A DNA stretch of 64,000 nucleotides. Source: JAJRXC01 sp047639555. GTDB taxonomy: Bacteria; Actinomycetota; Acidimicrobiia; Acidimicrobiales; Aldehydirespiratoraceae. Positions within the stretch are counted from its first letter, which is position 1, and every line of letters begins with the position of its first letter. Under the pieces are notes generated by a model that saw nothing but the letters and a program-made list of their open reading frames with translations, did not search any database and was not told the DNA's origin. The stretch is taken from the NCBI GenBank assembly GCA_047639555.1, contig JBLIOE010000002.1, positions 1 to 64,000 of the forward strand, written 5' to 3'. This document shows positions 25,636 through 35,100 of the stretch, piece by piece. The position numbers were made by a program, and so were the translations under genes.

Positions 25636-26235
25636 ATGACCGACACGGCAGAAGAACGTCGCGCTATGCGCCTCGTTCTGCGCACACGACGAGCCGAACT
25701 CGATGAAAGCGACCGCGCGGCCGGGTCGATGGCTGTGATGGCCCGACTCGCCCGTATCCCGATGCTTCGAGAGGCGACACTGATCGCCGGCTATCGAGCC
25801 GTGAGAGGCGAGCTCGATATCGACGCGGCGCTCATCCTGCTCGGCGAGCGTGGCGCGACGGTCACAGTGCCGCGCGTGAACGGGGAACACCTCGAATTCG
25901 TCCGCTGGACCGAGGGGCAGGTCACCACGCCGGGCCCGTTCGGGATTCCTGAACCCGAGGTTGGCGATGTCGTCCCGCTGGCAAAACACGCCGTCGTTCT
26001 GGCCCCGCTGGTGGCGTTCGACCCGGAGGGAAATCGGCTCGGGCAAGGGGGCGGCTTCTATGACCGAGCGCTTACTGGCTGCGGCAATCGACGCCCCATC
26101 GTGATCGGCATCGCCCACGCTTTCCAGCAGGTGGACGCCATACCGTCGGAGTCGTGGGACGTCCCGATCGACGCGGTCGTCACCGAAGACGAAGTGATCG
26201 AATTTCGCCGCGGAATTCTCGACATCGCTATCTGA
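25636..26235 (+). CDS. 5-formyltetrahydrofolate cyclo-ligase
   Basis: A 199-aa enzyme converting 5-formyl-THF to 5,10-methenyl-THF with ATP. Landmarks: the N-terminal RRAMRLVLRTRRAEL helix, IAGYRAVRGELD, and the nucleotide-binding signature RLGQGGGFYDRAL. Start ATG 25636 (MTDTAEERR). It lies between the hppA terminator and trkA, 33 bp ahead of the latter, and may be co-transcribed with the Trk genes without functional connection. Confidence 0.88.
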   Translation: MTDTAEERRAMRLVLRTRRAELDESDRAAGSMAVMARLARIPMLREATLIAGYRAVRGELDIDAALILLGERGATVTVPRVNGEHLEFVRWTEGQVTTPGPFGIPEPEVGDVVPLAKHAVVLAPLVAFDPEGNRLGQGGGFYDRALTGCGNRRPIVIGIAHAFQQVDAIPSESWDVPIDAVVTEDEVIEFRRGILDIAI

Positions 26236-26268
26236 CCCGTTCGCTCGTGAACGGAGTAGAAACTGTAG

Positions 26269-27612
26269 GTGCACGTCATTGTGGTCGGAGCCGGTGAAGT
26301 CGGTTCATACGTCGCGGATCGACTGAGTCGGGAAGGCCACGACGTGGCCATTGTCGACAAGGACGTCACCCGTCTCCAGCAACTGAGCGACGATCTCGAC
26401 GTCCTCACGGTTGCGGGGAGCGGTACCCACCCACGCACGCTTGATGCCGCGGGCGTCAGTCATGCGGATCTGCTGGTCGCGGTGACGAGCAACGACGAGG
26501 TCAACCTCGTCTCGTCGCTCCTCGCCAAATCGCTCGGGGTCGAGCGCACCATCGTCCGAATCGAAGCCCCCGAGCTCCGGGGCGCCGACGCCGTACAGGT
26601 GCGCAAAGCATCCGGGGCCGACCTCGTGATCGACCCCGATGCCGAGACCGCCGCCGAGATCCTCGAGCTGCTTGACTTCCCGGGCGCCGACGAAGTGGCG
26701 TCGATGGCCGAAGGCGAAGTGATCGTGGTCGGCGCTCGCCTGCCCGCTCATGCTCCGCTCGTCGGGCGTACGCTGAAAGAGATCGGCGAAGAGTTCGAAC
26801 CCGACTGGGACTTCGTCGTCGGCTCCATCGGACGCGGCGACGAAACCGTCATCCCTCGCAAGGACCACCGGCTGGAAGCCGGCGACCACTTGCGCGTCGC
26901 AATCAAGCGGCGGGCGCGCCGAGAGGTCACTTCCCTTCTGGGCATCGACCGAGGCAGCCTCGACCGCGTCATGCTGCTCGGTGGTGGCCGAACGGCCGAG
27001 ATTCTTGCGCAACGCCTCACCGCTCGCGGTGTGCAGGTCGTCATTGTCGAGCGCAATCCCGAACGGGCCCGCGCCCTCGCTGAGAACCTCGATAATGCGC
27101 TCGTGCTCGAGGGCGACATCGCGAACGCCGACCTACTCGAAGAAGCCGATGTCGGCCGTTACGACATGGTTGTGGCGCTCACCGGCGAGGACGACGCCAA
27201 TATCTTGGCGTGTCTCTACGCGAAGTCGGCCGGTGCCGGCGAGACCGTCGCCGTCGTCCACCGCTTGGCGTTGCTCTCCTTGTTGGGTGAGGCCGGCATC
27301 GATGTCGCGCTGTCGCCGCGAACCGCTACGGCCAACGGCGTGCTTCGATTCGTGCGAGGCGGCGTGGCCGCCGTGGCTACATTCCTGCAGGGAAATGCCG
27401 AGGTCCTCGAACTCGAGATTGCCCCCGATAGCCCTGCGGATGGCGCACTCGTCAAAGATCTTGGTCTGCCGAAAGATGTTCTCATCGGCGCATTTGTTCG
27501 CGACGGCAAGGCGCAGATCGCACGAGGACGAAGCCGTCTCCGCGGACGCGACCGTATTGTCGCTTTCGCGATGCCCGGAGCGGTCGACGAGGTCCACCGC
27601 GTACTGGGGTGA
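26269..27612 (+). CDS. trkA: Trk potassium uptake regulatory subunit TrkA
   Basis: A 447-aa peripheral protein built from two RCK units. Each has a Rossmann domain (first GAGEVGSYVADRL, IVDKD; second LGGGRTAEILAQRL, IVERNPERA) followed by a TrkA-C domain (about residues 145-225 and 365-445). The ring it forms gates TrkH according to NAD(H) or ATP/ADP. Start is GTG 26269. Its stop overlaps the first trkH start (GTGA at 27609-27612), so the three Trk genes form one operon. Confidence 0.92.
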   Translation: MHVIVVGAGEVGSYVADRLSREGHDVAIVDKDVTRLQQLSDDLDVLTVAGSGTHPRTLDAAGVSHADLLVAVTSNDEVNLVSSLLAKSLGVERTIVRIEAPELRGADAVQVRKASGADLVIDPDAETAAEILELLDFPGADEVASMAEGEVIVVGARLPAHAPLVGRTLKEIGEEFEPDWDFVVGSIGRGDETVIPRKDHRLEAGDHLRVAIKRRARREVTSLLGIDRGSLDRVMLLGGGRTAEILAQRLTARGVQVVIVERNPERARALAENLDNALVLEGDIANADLLEEADVGRYDMVVALTGEDDANILACLYAKSAGAGETVAVVHRLALLSLLGEAGIDVALSPRTATANGVLRFVRGGVAAVATFLQGNAEVLELEIAPDSPADGALVKDLGLPKDVLIGAFVRDGKAQIARGRSRLRGRDRIVAFAMPGAVDEVHRVLG

Positions 27613-29120
27613 CGAACCGCTCCAAATCGACGACGGCGCTGCCGAGGCTCAGCGACGAACGGGCGCGGCCGGCAAGCTACGCCCGTCTCGCCGTCACCGA
27701 CGCCACGGTCGCCCTCGGCGTGATCGCGGCTTTCACCGGCCTGGCGGGTGCCTTCGACGACAGTGGCGACGCTCTGCTCCTCGGCGGCTTCGGTGTTGTC
27801 GCGACCGCATTTGGTGTGGCCGCTCATCGGCGTCTCGATCGCCGCCTTCGGCCCGCGCCGGGTCGGGTGCTCAGCGGCCTCGCCCTTTCATGGCTGATCC
27901 TCGTCGTGCTTGGCATGGGGATCTATCTCGCCACGGGCACGATCGATCGGGTCGATGATGCCCTTGTCGAGTCCGCGGCGGGCTTCAGCACCACCTCCGT
28001 CACAACCCTCGACCCGTCGACGCTCACCCTGCCGATGCAGCTCTTCCGGGCGGGCACACAATGGCTCGGTGGGTTGATCGGCATCATCGTTGGCGTGGTG
28101 GCACTGCCCCTCATCTTCCGCGGTTCGATGCTCACCGGCCCCGCGGCTGGCTCCGGCGAACGACTCAATCCGAACGCGACGATCGCCCGACAGCGCGTCA
28201 CTAAGATCTACCTCGTCTTCACCCTCCTGATGTTCGGTGGCTACGCCGCTACCGGTCTTGGTGCTCGCGACAGCATCGTCCACGCATTCACCACGGTCTC
28301 GACCGGCGGGTTCTCGTCGCATGCCGACTCGTTCGTGGGTTTCGGGTCCGGCGCTCGCACCGTCGCCGTGGTCGGGATGATGGTCGCGGGCTCGAGTTAC
28401 TTCGTGATCTGGTGGGCGCTGCGGGGCCGCCTTGGCCCAATCTGGCGGAGCACCGAGCTTCGGGTCTACATAGGGTTACTCGCTGCGGGCACGGTGCTGA
28501 TCGCCGTCGGTGGCGACGGGATCAGCCTGGGGGAGGCAGCCTTCACCGCCACCTCTGCACTGAGCACTACCGGCTACGCGATCGGCGACTGGACTCTCCT
28601 CGATGACAGCGTGTTGATGGTCCTGCTCGCCCTCATCGGCACGGGGTCGATGTCGGCGAGCGCGGGCGGTGGCTTGCGGGTGGCACGCGCTTGGACGCTC
28701 GTCGGGTTCGCCCGCCGAGAACTCCGCCGCCAGCTCGACCCAAACTCCGTCGTTGTCATCAAACAAGGCGGCGCGGCCATTGATGAGCGAGTCCTCGAAC
28801 GGACGACGGGCTATCAGATTGCCCACCTCGGTCTGAGTGGCCTGGCCGCGTTCTTGCTCGCCGCCGCTGGCGTCGACGTTGTCGGAGCGATCTACACAGG
28901 AATTTCCGTACTCTCCACGCACGGCCCCGGGGTCGGCACTGACGCGTTCGGCAACCTCGAACCACTCTCATCCCTCGCTCGACTGTTCCTCATCCCGTTC
29001 ATGCTGGCGGGCCGCCTCACGATCCTCCCGCTCCTGCTCGCAGTCTCCTTCGCATTCCGGGTTGAAAAGGGCGCAATTCGACGGGCCCGACGGATCATCA
29101 CCCGGGCGATTCGCCGATGA
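27609..29120 (+). CDS. TrkH-family potassium transporter, first paralogue
   Basis: A 503-aa membrane protein with the four M1-P-M2 repeats of TrkH/KtrB. Pore-loop glycines are visible in AAGFSTTS, VSTGGFSSHAD, ALSTTGYAIGD and STHGPGVGTD. The N-terminal 80 residues hold extra hydrophobic helices. The loop sequences differ clearly from those of the second paralogue, so the two are not recent duplicates. Coupled to trkA by GTGA and to the second trkH by ATGA (29117-29120). Confidence 0.88.
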   Translation: MTNRSKSTTALPRLSDERARPASYARLAVTDATVALGVIAAFTGLAGAFDDSGDALLLGGFGVVATAFGVAAHRRLDRRLRPAPGRVLSGLALSWLILVVLGMGIYLATGTIDRVDDALVESAAGFSTTSVTTLDPSTLTLPMQLFRAGTQWLGGLIGIIVGVVALPLIFRGSMLTGPAAGSGERLNPNATIARQRVTKIYLVFTLLMFGGYAATGLGARDSIVHAFTTVSTGGFSSHADSFVGFGSGARTVAVVGMMVAGSSYFVIWWALRGRLGPIWRSTELRVYIGLLAAGTVLIAVGGDGISLGEAAFTATSALSTTGYAIGDWTLLDDSVLMVLLALIGTGSMSASAGGGLRVARAWTLVGFARRELRRQLDPNSVVVIKQGGAAIDERVLERTTGYQIAHLGLSGLAAFLLAAAGVDVVGAIYTGISVLSTHGPGVGTDAFGNLEPLSSLARLFLIPFMLAGRLTILPLLLAVSFAFRVEKGAIRRARRIITRAIRR

Positions 29121-30694
29121 ACCAGCGCCTCCGAAAACGAGCGGTTGATATCGGACAAGCCACCCGGCTGGCCGACGAGCCTCGGGGCATCCCCAACACC
29201 ACCTTGCACGTGATGGGTATCGCGCTGTCGTTCGTGTCGGTCGGTATGGGTCTGTCCACGATCGTTGAGGTGCTCTCGACCAGCGAGGCCGAGTACGCAC
29301 TCCTTCTCTCCACATTGATCTGTGGCGGCCTCGGCGTCTCGCTGTGGCGCGGCACACGAGTCGGTGCGGTTCGCGCCCGCGACGTGTTCGCCGCCGTCGG
29401 CTGGACGTGGCTGATCGTCACCCTCGTCGGTGCCGTGCCCTTTCTCCTTGCCGGAAGTTTTGCGTTCGACGGAATGGACCTCGGGGAGCAGATCGTCAAC
29501 TCGATCTTCGAGTCGGCCTCCGGCTTCAGCTGTACGGGATCCACCGCCCTCACGAACTTCGAGGAGCAGGGTCGCGGCCTGATGATGTATCGCCAATCCA
29601 CCCAGTGGTACGGCGGAATGGGCATCGTGGTGTTGGCGGTTTCGGTCTTGCCGTTCCTCGGCGTCGGCGGCCTCGACCTCATCACGGCGGAGGCACCGGG
29701 GCCTTCATCGGATCGGCTCGCCCCTCGAGTGTCGGAAACCGCCCGGCACCTCTGGGTCATCTACGTGTTGTTCACCATTGTGGTGGCGCTCGTCTTGATG
29801 GCCATCCCCGGCCCGAGCATCTACGACAGCATTGCCCACGCACTCAGCACTACATCCACCGGCGGGTTCTCGCCCTACGGCGACTCGATTGGTCACTACG
29901 ACAATGTTGCGGTCGAGATCGCGATAATGGCAGGCATGATTTACGGCGGTGTCAACTTTTCGCTGCACTGGCGGGCCGCCCGCGGTGAACTCTCGGCGTA
30001 TCGCAAGGACAGCGAATTTCGGGGCTTCATCGTCATGCTGCTCCTTGCGGGAATGATTGTCATCGGCTTCCTCTGGCTCGACGACGGCTTCTCGATCACC
30101 AGCGCCATCCGATTCGGCGCCTTCAACGTCGTCTCCCTCGGCACGTCGACGGGCTTTAGTAACGCCCAGGGAGAGTCGAGCGCGGGCAACTTCGTGCTGT
30201 GGGCGTCGGGTGCGCAGATCGTCATTCTCTTCCTCTTAGTGGTCGGAGCGTCCACCGGCTCCACGTCGGGTGGCATCAAGGTCATGCGGGTCCAAGTGTT
30301 GTTCTCCCACACCATCCGCTCCATTCGCCGCACCCAGCAGCCGCGGGCGGTGTTGCCGCTGAAACACGGCTCACGGGCGGTCGCGGAAGACATCGTGTCG
30401 CGTATGGCCGGCTTCTTCTTGCTCTACGCCCTACTTGTTGCGGTCGGAATCATTCTACTGACCGGCCTAGGCGGGGATCTTGATGCGTCGATCGGTGCCA
30501 CCATTGGTGCGCTCGGCAACATGGGCCCCGCGCTCGGCGAGGCCGGGCCAACCGCCTCGTTCTCCGACGCATTCCCAGAGCCCGCCCGCGCGGTGCTGTC
30601 CGCCTACATGCTGATCGGGCGGCTCGAAATCTTCCCAATGCTGCTGATGTTTGCCGCACCGCTCCGAGCGATCAGCGACCGCACTAGGCGCTGA
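29117..30694 (+). CDS. TrkH-family potassium transporter, second paralogue
   Basis: A 525-aa membrane protein closer to classic TrkH. ASGFSCTGSTALTNFE forms pore loop 1, QSTQWYGGMGIVVLAV is the conserved second helix, STTSTGGFSPYGDS is pore 2, LGTSTGFSNAQG is pore 3 and GALGNMGPALGEAGP is pore 4. STGSTSGGIKVMRV is the intramembrane loop that gates conductance. It ends with an 11-bp overlap into the convergent M18 peptidase gene. With the first paralogue it could form a heterodimer or provide a second affinity. Confidence 0.9.
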   Translation: MNQRLRKRAVDIGQATRLADEPRGIPNTTLHVMGIALSFVSVGMGLSTIVEVLSTSEAEYALLLSTLICGGLGVSLWRGTRVGAVRARDVFAAVGWTWLIVTLVGAVPFLLAGSFAFDGMDLGEQIVNSIFESASGFSCTGSTALTNFEEQGRGLMMYRQSTQWYGGMGIVVLAVSVLPFLGVGGLDLITAEAPGPSSDRLAPRVSETARHLWVIYVLFTIVVALVLMAIPGPSIYDSIAHALSTTSTGGFSPYGDSIGHYDNVAVEIAIMAGMIYGGVNFSLHWRAARGELSAYRKDSEFRGFIVMLLLAGMIVIGFLWLDDGFSITSAIRFGAFNVVSLGTSTGFSNAQGESSAGNFVLWASGAQIVILFLLVVGASTGSTSGGIKVMRVQVLFSHTIRSIRRTQQPRAVLPLKHGSRAVAEDIVSRMAGFFLLYALLVAVGIILLTGLGGDLDASIGATIGALGNMGPALGEAGPTASFSDAFPEPARAVLSAYMLIGRLEIFPMLLMFAAPLRAISDRTRR

Positions 30695-31967
30695 GCAGCT
30701 CCGCTAGCGCCGCCATGAACCAGGCCGGGTCCAGACTGCCAGCCATTTCCCGGGCGGAGTGCATCGCCAACTGGGCGCAACCCGCGTCGACCACCGGGAT
30801 CCCCAAACGACCGGCCGAGATCGGGCCGATGGTTGAACCGCACGCCAAATCGGTGCGATTGACGAAGCGCTGCATCGGCACGCCGGCCCGTTCGCAGGCG
30901 ACAGTAAAGATTGCCGCGGTCTCGGCATCGGTGGCGTAGCGCTGGTTGGCGTTGATCTTCAGGACGGGACCCTGGTTCACCCAGATCTGGTGATCGGGCT
31001 CGTGGAGCTCGCGATAGTTCGGATGTGTCGCGTGGGCGCCATCGGCGGACACGACAAGGCTGGCGCCCCGAGAGCGAGCTCGATCCTCAAGATCGCCGCC
31101 CAGGGAGGCACCAATGCGGTCGAGGACGTCGCTGAGAAGGGGAGACGCGGCACCGGTTGTACTGCCACTTCCGACCTCTTCGTGGTCGAAGAGGCAGACC
31201 ATCGGAATGCTGTCTCCCGGTTCGTCGGCGATCGCGAGCAGCGCATCGAGACCCACGAAGCAGGAGAGGAGATTGTCGATACGCGCCGACGCCAGGAATT
31301 GTTCGTCGAGGCCAGTGAGCGCCGCGTTCGTCAGATCGTGAGCCATCATGTCCCACGAGACGATGGCGCCGGGCTCGACATCGAGCAGCTCAGCGAGATA
31401 GTCCACGAAGGTGACCCCGGTGTCGCCCGACGCCCAGATAGGGGAGAGGTGCCGCTGCTTGTTCAGCAACAGCCCGTTCTCGTTGATCTCCCGATCGAGG
31501 TGAATGGCGAGCTGCGGAACCCGGAGGAGAGGCCGATCGTCGCGCACGAGCACGGTCTCCAGACCGTCGCCGTCGCGCAGCGCGACACGGCCAGCCAAAC
31601 CGAGGTCTCGGTCCAGCCAACTGTTGAGCAACACCCCGCCATACACCTCGACTCCGAGCTGACGCCAAGCGCCCGTGCCAGTATCGGGTTGGGGCTTGAT
31701 GCGCAGATTCGGACTGTCGGTGTGCGCACCGATCACCCGGACGGGGCTTGAGGCTGAGTGACGCTCGTCGACCACCCAGGCGAGCAAGGCCCCGCCGCGA
31801 CGTATAAAGGACTTCCCGCGCGGTGGCACCGGTGCGCTGGCAACGACCTCGCCGAATCCGGCCTCTTCGAGCTCTCGGGCTGCGGTGTCGACTGCGTGGT
31901 AGGGCGTCGGCGAGTCGTCGAGCAGACCCGCGAGGCGGCGAGAAACGGAGAGGTCAGGCGCATGCAT
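30684..31967 (-). CDS. apeB: M18-family aminopeptidase
   Basis: A 427-aa cytosolic zinc metallopeptidase. Metal and catalytic motifs: GAHTDSPNLRIKP, DHEEVGSGSTTGA and a later ADGAHATHPNY histidine region. RTDLACGSTIGPISAG and DAGCAQLAMHSARE near the C-terminus are strongly conserved in the family, which removes acidic or neutral N-terminal residues. The ATG at 31967 was preferred over one 18 bp upstream. Divergent from gltB. Confidence 0.92.
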   Translation of the reverse strand: MHAPDLSVSRRLAGLLDDSPTPYHAVDTAARELEEAGFGEVVASAPVPPRGKSFIRRGGALLAWVVDERHSASSPVRVIGAHTDSPNLRIKPQPDTGTGAWRQLGVEVYGGVLLNSWLDRDLGLAGRVALRDGDGLETVLVRDDRPLLRVPQLAIHLDREINENGLLLNKQRHLSPIWASGDTGVTFVDYLAELLDVEPGAIVSWDMMAHDLTNAALTGLDEQFLASARIDNLLSCFVGLDALLAIADEPGDSIPMVCLFDHEEVGSGSTTGAASPLLSDVLDRIGASLGGDLEDRARSRGASLVVSADGAHATHPNYRELHEPDHQIWVNQGPVLKINANQRYATDAETAAIFTVACERAGVPMQRFVNRTDLACGSTIGPISAGRLGIPVVDAGCAQLAMHSAREMAGSLDPAWFMAALAELLSA

Positions 31968-32118
31968 TCGCCTATGATGTCCCAAAGACGAGCCGAGTTG
32001 GTCGTCCCGATCGGGTTATCGCTACGATTCCTCGCTCTGGCAGCCGGGCCAATGTCGTCCCAGCTCCACACCGTTCCTGGGCCGTTGCCCAGGCGTTGAG
32101 GACCTCGAGGAGACTGCA

Positions 32119-35100
32119 ATGGTTGGCGACTTTCCGCCCCAGCAAGGTTTGTACGATCCCCAGAACGAGCATGACTCGTGCGGGGTCAGCTTCGTGTGCG
32201 ACATCCGCGGTCGCGCCTCACACGACCTGGTGATGAAGGGTGTTGGCGCGCTCTGCAACATGGAACATCGGGGCGCCCAGGGCGCCGATATCCACACCGG
32301 CGACGGCGCCGGCATCCTGATTCAGGTGCCAGATCGCTTCTATCGCGACGTAGTGCCTTTCGATCTTCCTGAGCGCGGCCAATACGCCACGGGCATTGCC
32401 TTTCTTCCGCAAGACGACAAGGTCGCCGTCATCGCGGCCGAAGCGGTTGAGACCATTCTTATTGGCGAAGGTCTCACCGTTCTGGGCTGGCGTGACGTCC
32501 CGATCGACGAATCGATGCTCGGTTCGGCGTCACTGATGACGATGCCTACCTTCCGCCAAATCTTCGTTGCGGGAACCAGCGAATCGGGAGCCCCACTTCA
32601 CGGCGTCGAACTCGATCGCCTGGCCTTCATCGGCCGAAAGCGAATCGAACACGAAATCTCGGTGGCCTCAGGCACCGACGAAGTCAACGAAGCCATGGGT
32701 AGCGCCTCTGAAACCCACGATGGCGTGTACTTCCCGTCACTCAGCACCGCGACGATCGTTTACAAGGGCATGCTCACCACGCGCCAGCTCGCCGCGTTCT
32801 ACCCCGACCTCACCGACGAACGGGTCGAGAGCGCTTTGGCGCTCGTGCACTCCCGCTTCAGCACCAACACGTTCCCGTCGTGGCCCCTGGCTCACCCGTA
32901 TCGAATCGTCGCGCACAACGGCGAGATCAACACGATCCAAGGCAACCGTAACTGGATGGACGCACGAGAGGCACTGCTCGAAACCCCGGCGCTGCCTGGC
33001 CTCAAGCGCGCCTTTCCGATCTGCACCCCCGGCGCCTCCGACACGGCTGGATTCGACGAAGCTTTGGAGCTCCTCGTCCTCGGTGGCATTCCGATCGAAG
33101 AAGCCGTCCTCATGATGATCCCAGAGCCCTGGGAACAGCACGAGGAGATGAGCGAAGACCGTCGGGCCTTCTACCAATACAACGCGACACGTATGGAGCC
33201 GTGGGACGGGCCGGCATCAATCGCCTTCACCGATGGCCGAGTGATTGGCGCGGTGCTCGATCGAAACGGCCTGCGCCCGTCGCGCTACTGGGTCACCGAC
33301 GACGGTTTCGTGGTGATGGCTAGTGAAGTTGGCGTCGTCGAGTTGCCGCAAGAGACGATCGTCGAAAAGGGTCGGCTGCAGCCCGGTCGAATGTTTCTTA
33401 TCGACACCGCCGAAGGCCGAATCGTTCGCGACGGCGAACTCAAAGACCGCATCGCTTCCACCCGGCCTTACGGCGAGTGGATCGAACAACATCTCGTCAT
33501 GCTCGAAGACCTCCCATCGGGCAGCCCCCGGCACGGCGACGAAGGCACGTTGCTTCAGCGCCAGCAGACCTTCGGCTACACGCTGGAGGAGAAGAAGCTC
33601 CTCATCGCACCGATGGCCCGAGATGCCAAAGAAGCCATTGGTTCCATGGGCACCGACACTCCGATCGCCGTGTTGTCGAACCGGTCGCGACTGCTAAGCG
33701 ACTACTTCCAGCAACTCTTTGCCCAGGTCACCAACCCACCGCTTGACTCAATCCGAGAGCGAATCATCACCTCAACATTCTCAAGGGTCGGACCGGAAGC
33801 GAATCTCTTCGACGCCGCCCCCGAAAGCTGTCGAACGATCCATCTCGACAACCCTGTCATCGTCGACGCCGACCTTGCTCGACTCGTCGCTCTCGATGGC
33901 ACCGACGGACCGGCCGGCTTTCACACGGATGTCCTTTCGACACTCTTCCCGGTTGCCGATGGCGAACAAGGCATGGCCGATGCCCTTGCCCGCATTCGGG
34001 CAGAGGCGTCGGAAGCCATCTCGGCCGGCGCAACCGTTCTGGTGCTGTCCGATCGTGGTACGAGCGATGCGCTCGCCGCCGTGCCTTCGCTTCTCGCAAC
34101 GAGCGCGGTCCACCAGCACCTCGTCCGCGAGAAGACCCGCACCCGTGCTGGCCTCGTCGTCGAAAGCGGCGATGTACGCGAGTGCCATCACATCTGCCTG
34201 CTTCTGGGGTACGGAGCCAATGCGATCAACCCGTACCTCGTGTTCGAGACAATCGACGAGATGGTCACCCAGGGCGAGCACGGGTTCGATACCCGTATGG
34301 ATCTCCGCCAAGCGCACACCAACTATGTCACGGCCGCCGGTACGGGCATCCTCAAGGTCATGGCGAAGATGGGCATCTCCACCGTTGCCTCCTACACCGG
34401 TGCCCAGATCTTCGAAGCGATCGGCCTCGATTCGACCGTGGTCGACGAGTACTTCACGGGAACGGTGAGCCGTCTCGACGGTGTTGGCCTTGACGTCTTG
34501 GCCGAAGAAGTGGCGATCCGGCATCGCCTGGCCTTCCCTCCCGTCCCTACCCAGCGCGCCCACCGCACCCTTGAGGCCGGCGGCGAGTACCAGTGGCGCC
34601 GCGAGGGCGAATACCATCTCTTCAACCCCGAGACGGTCTTCAAGCTGCAACACGCAACCCGCGAGAAGCGCTATGACGTCTTTAAGGAATACACCGGCCG
34701 GGTGAACGACCAAGCCACCGAACTCGGCACCCTCCGCGGCCTCTTCCGCTTCCGGGACGAAGATCGTCCCTCCGTTCCGTTGGACGAGGTGGAGTCGGTC
34801 CAGTCGATCGTTCGCCGATTCTCCACTGGCGCAATGAGCTACGGCTCGATCTCCGCCGAAGCCCACGAGACCCTCGCAATCGCAATGAACCGCATCGGCG
34901 CCAAGTCCAACACCGGCGAAGGGGGCGAGGACGCTCGTCGCTTTACCCCCGACGAAAACGGCGACCTCCGTCGCAGTGCCATCAAGCAGGCTGCGAGCGG
35001 CCGTTTTGGTGTCACCAGCGAATACCTCGTCAACGCCGACGACATCCAGATCAAGATGGCACAAGGCGCAAAACCCGGCGAAGGTGGCCAGCTACCAGGT

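Noticed and set aside
33781..35064. A 427-codon open frame on the minus strand inside gltB
   Set aside because: gltB is intact in the other strand with all its motifs; the antisense product has no recognisable domain.
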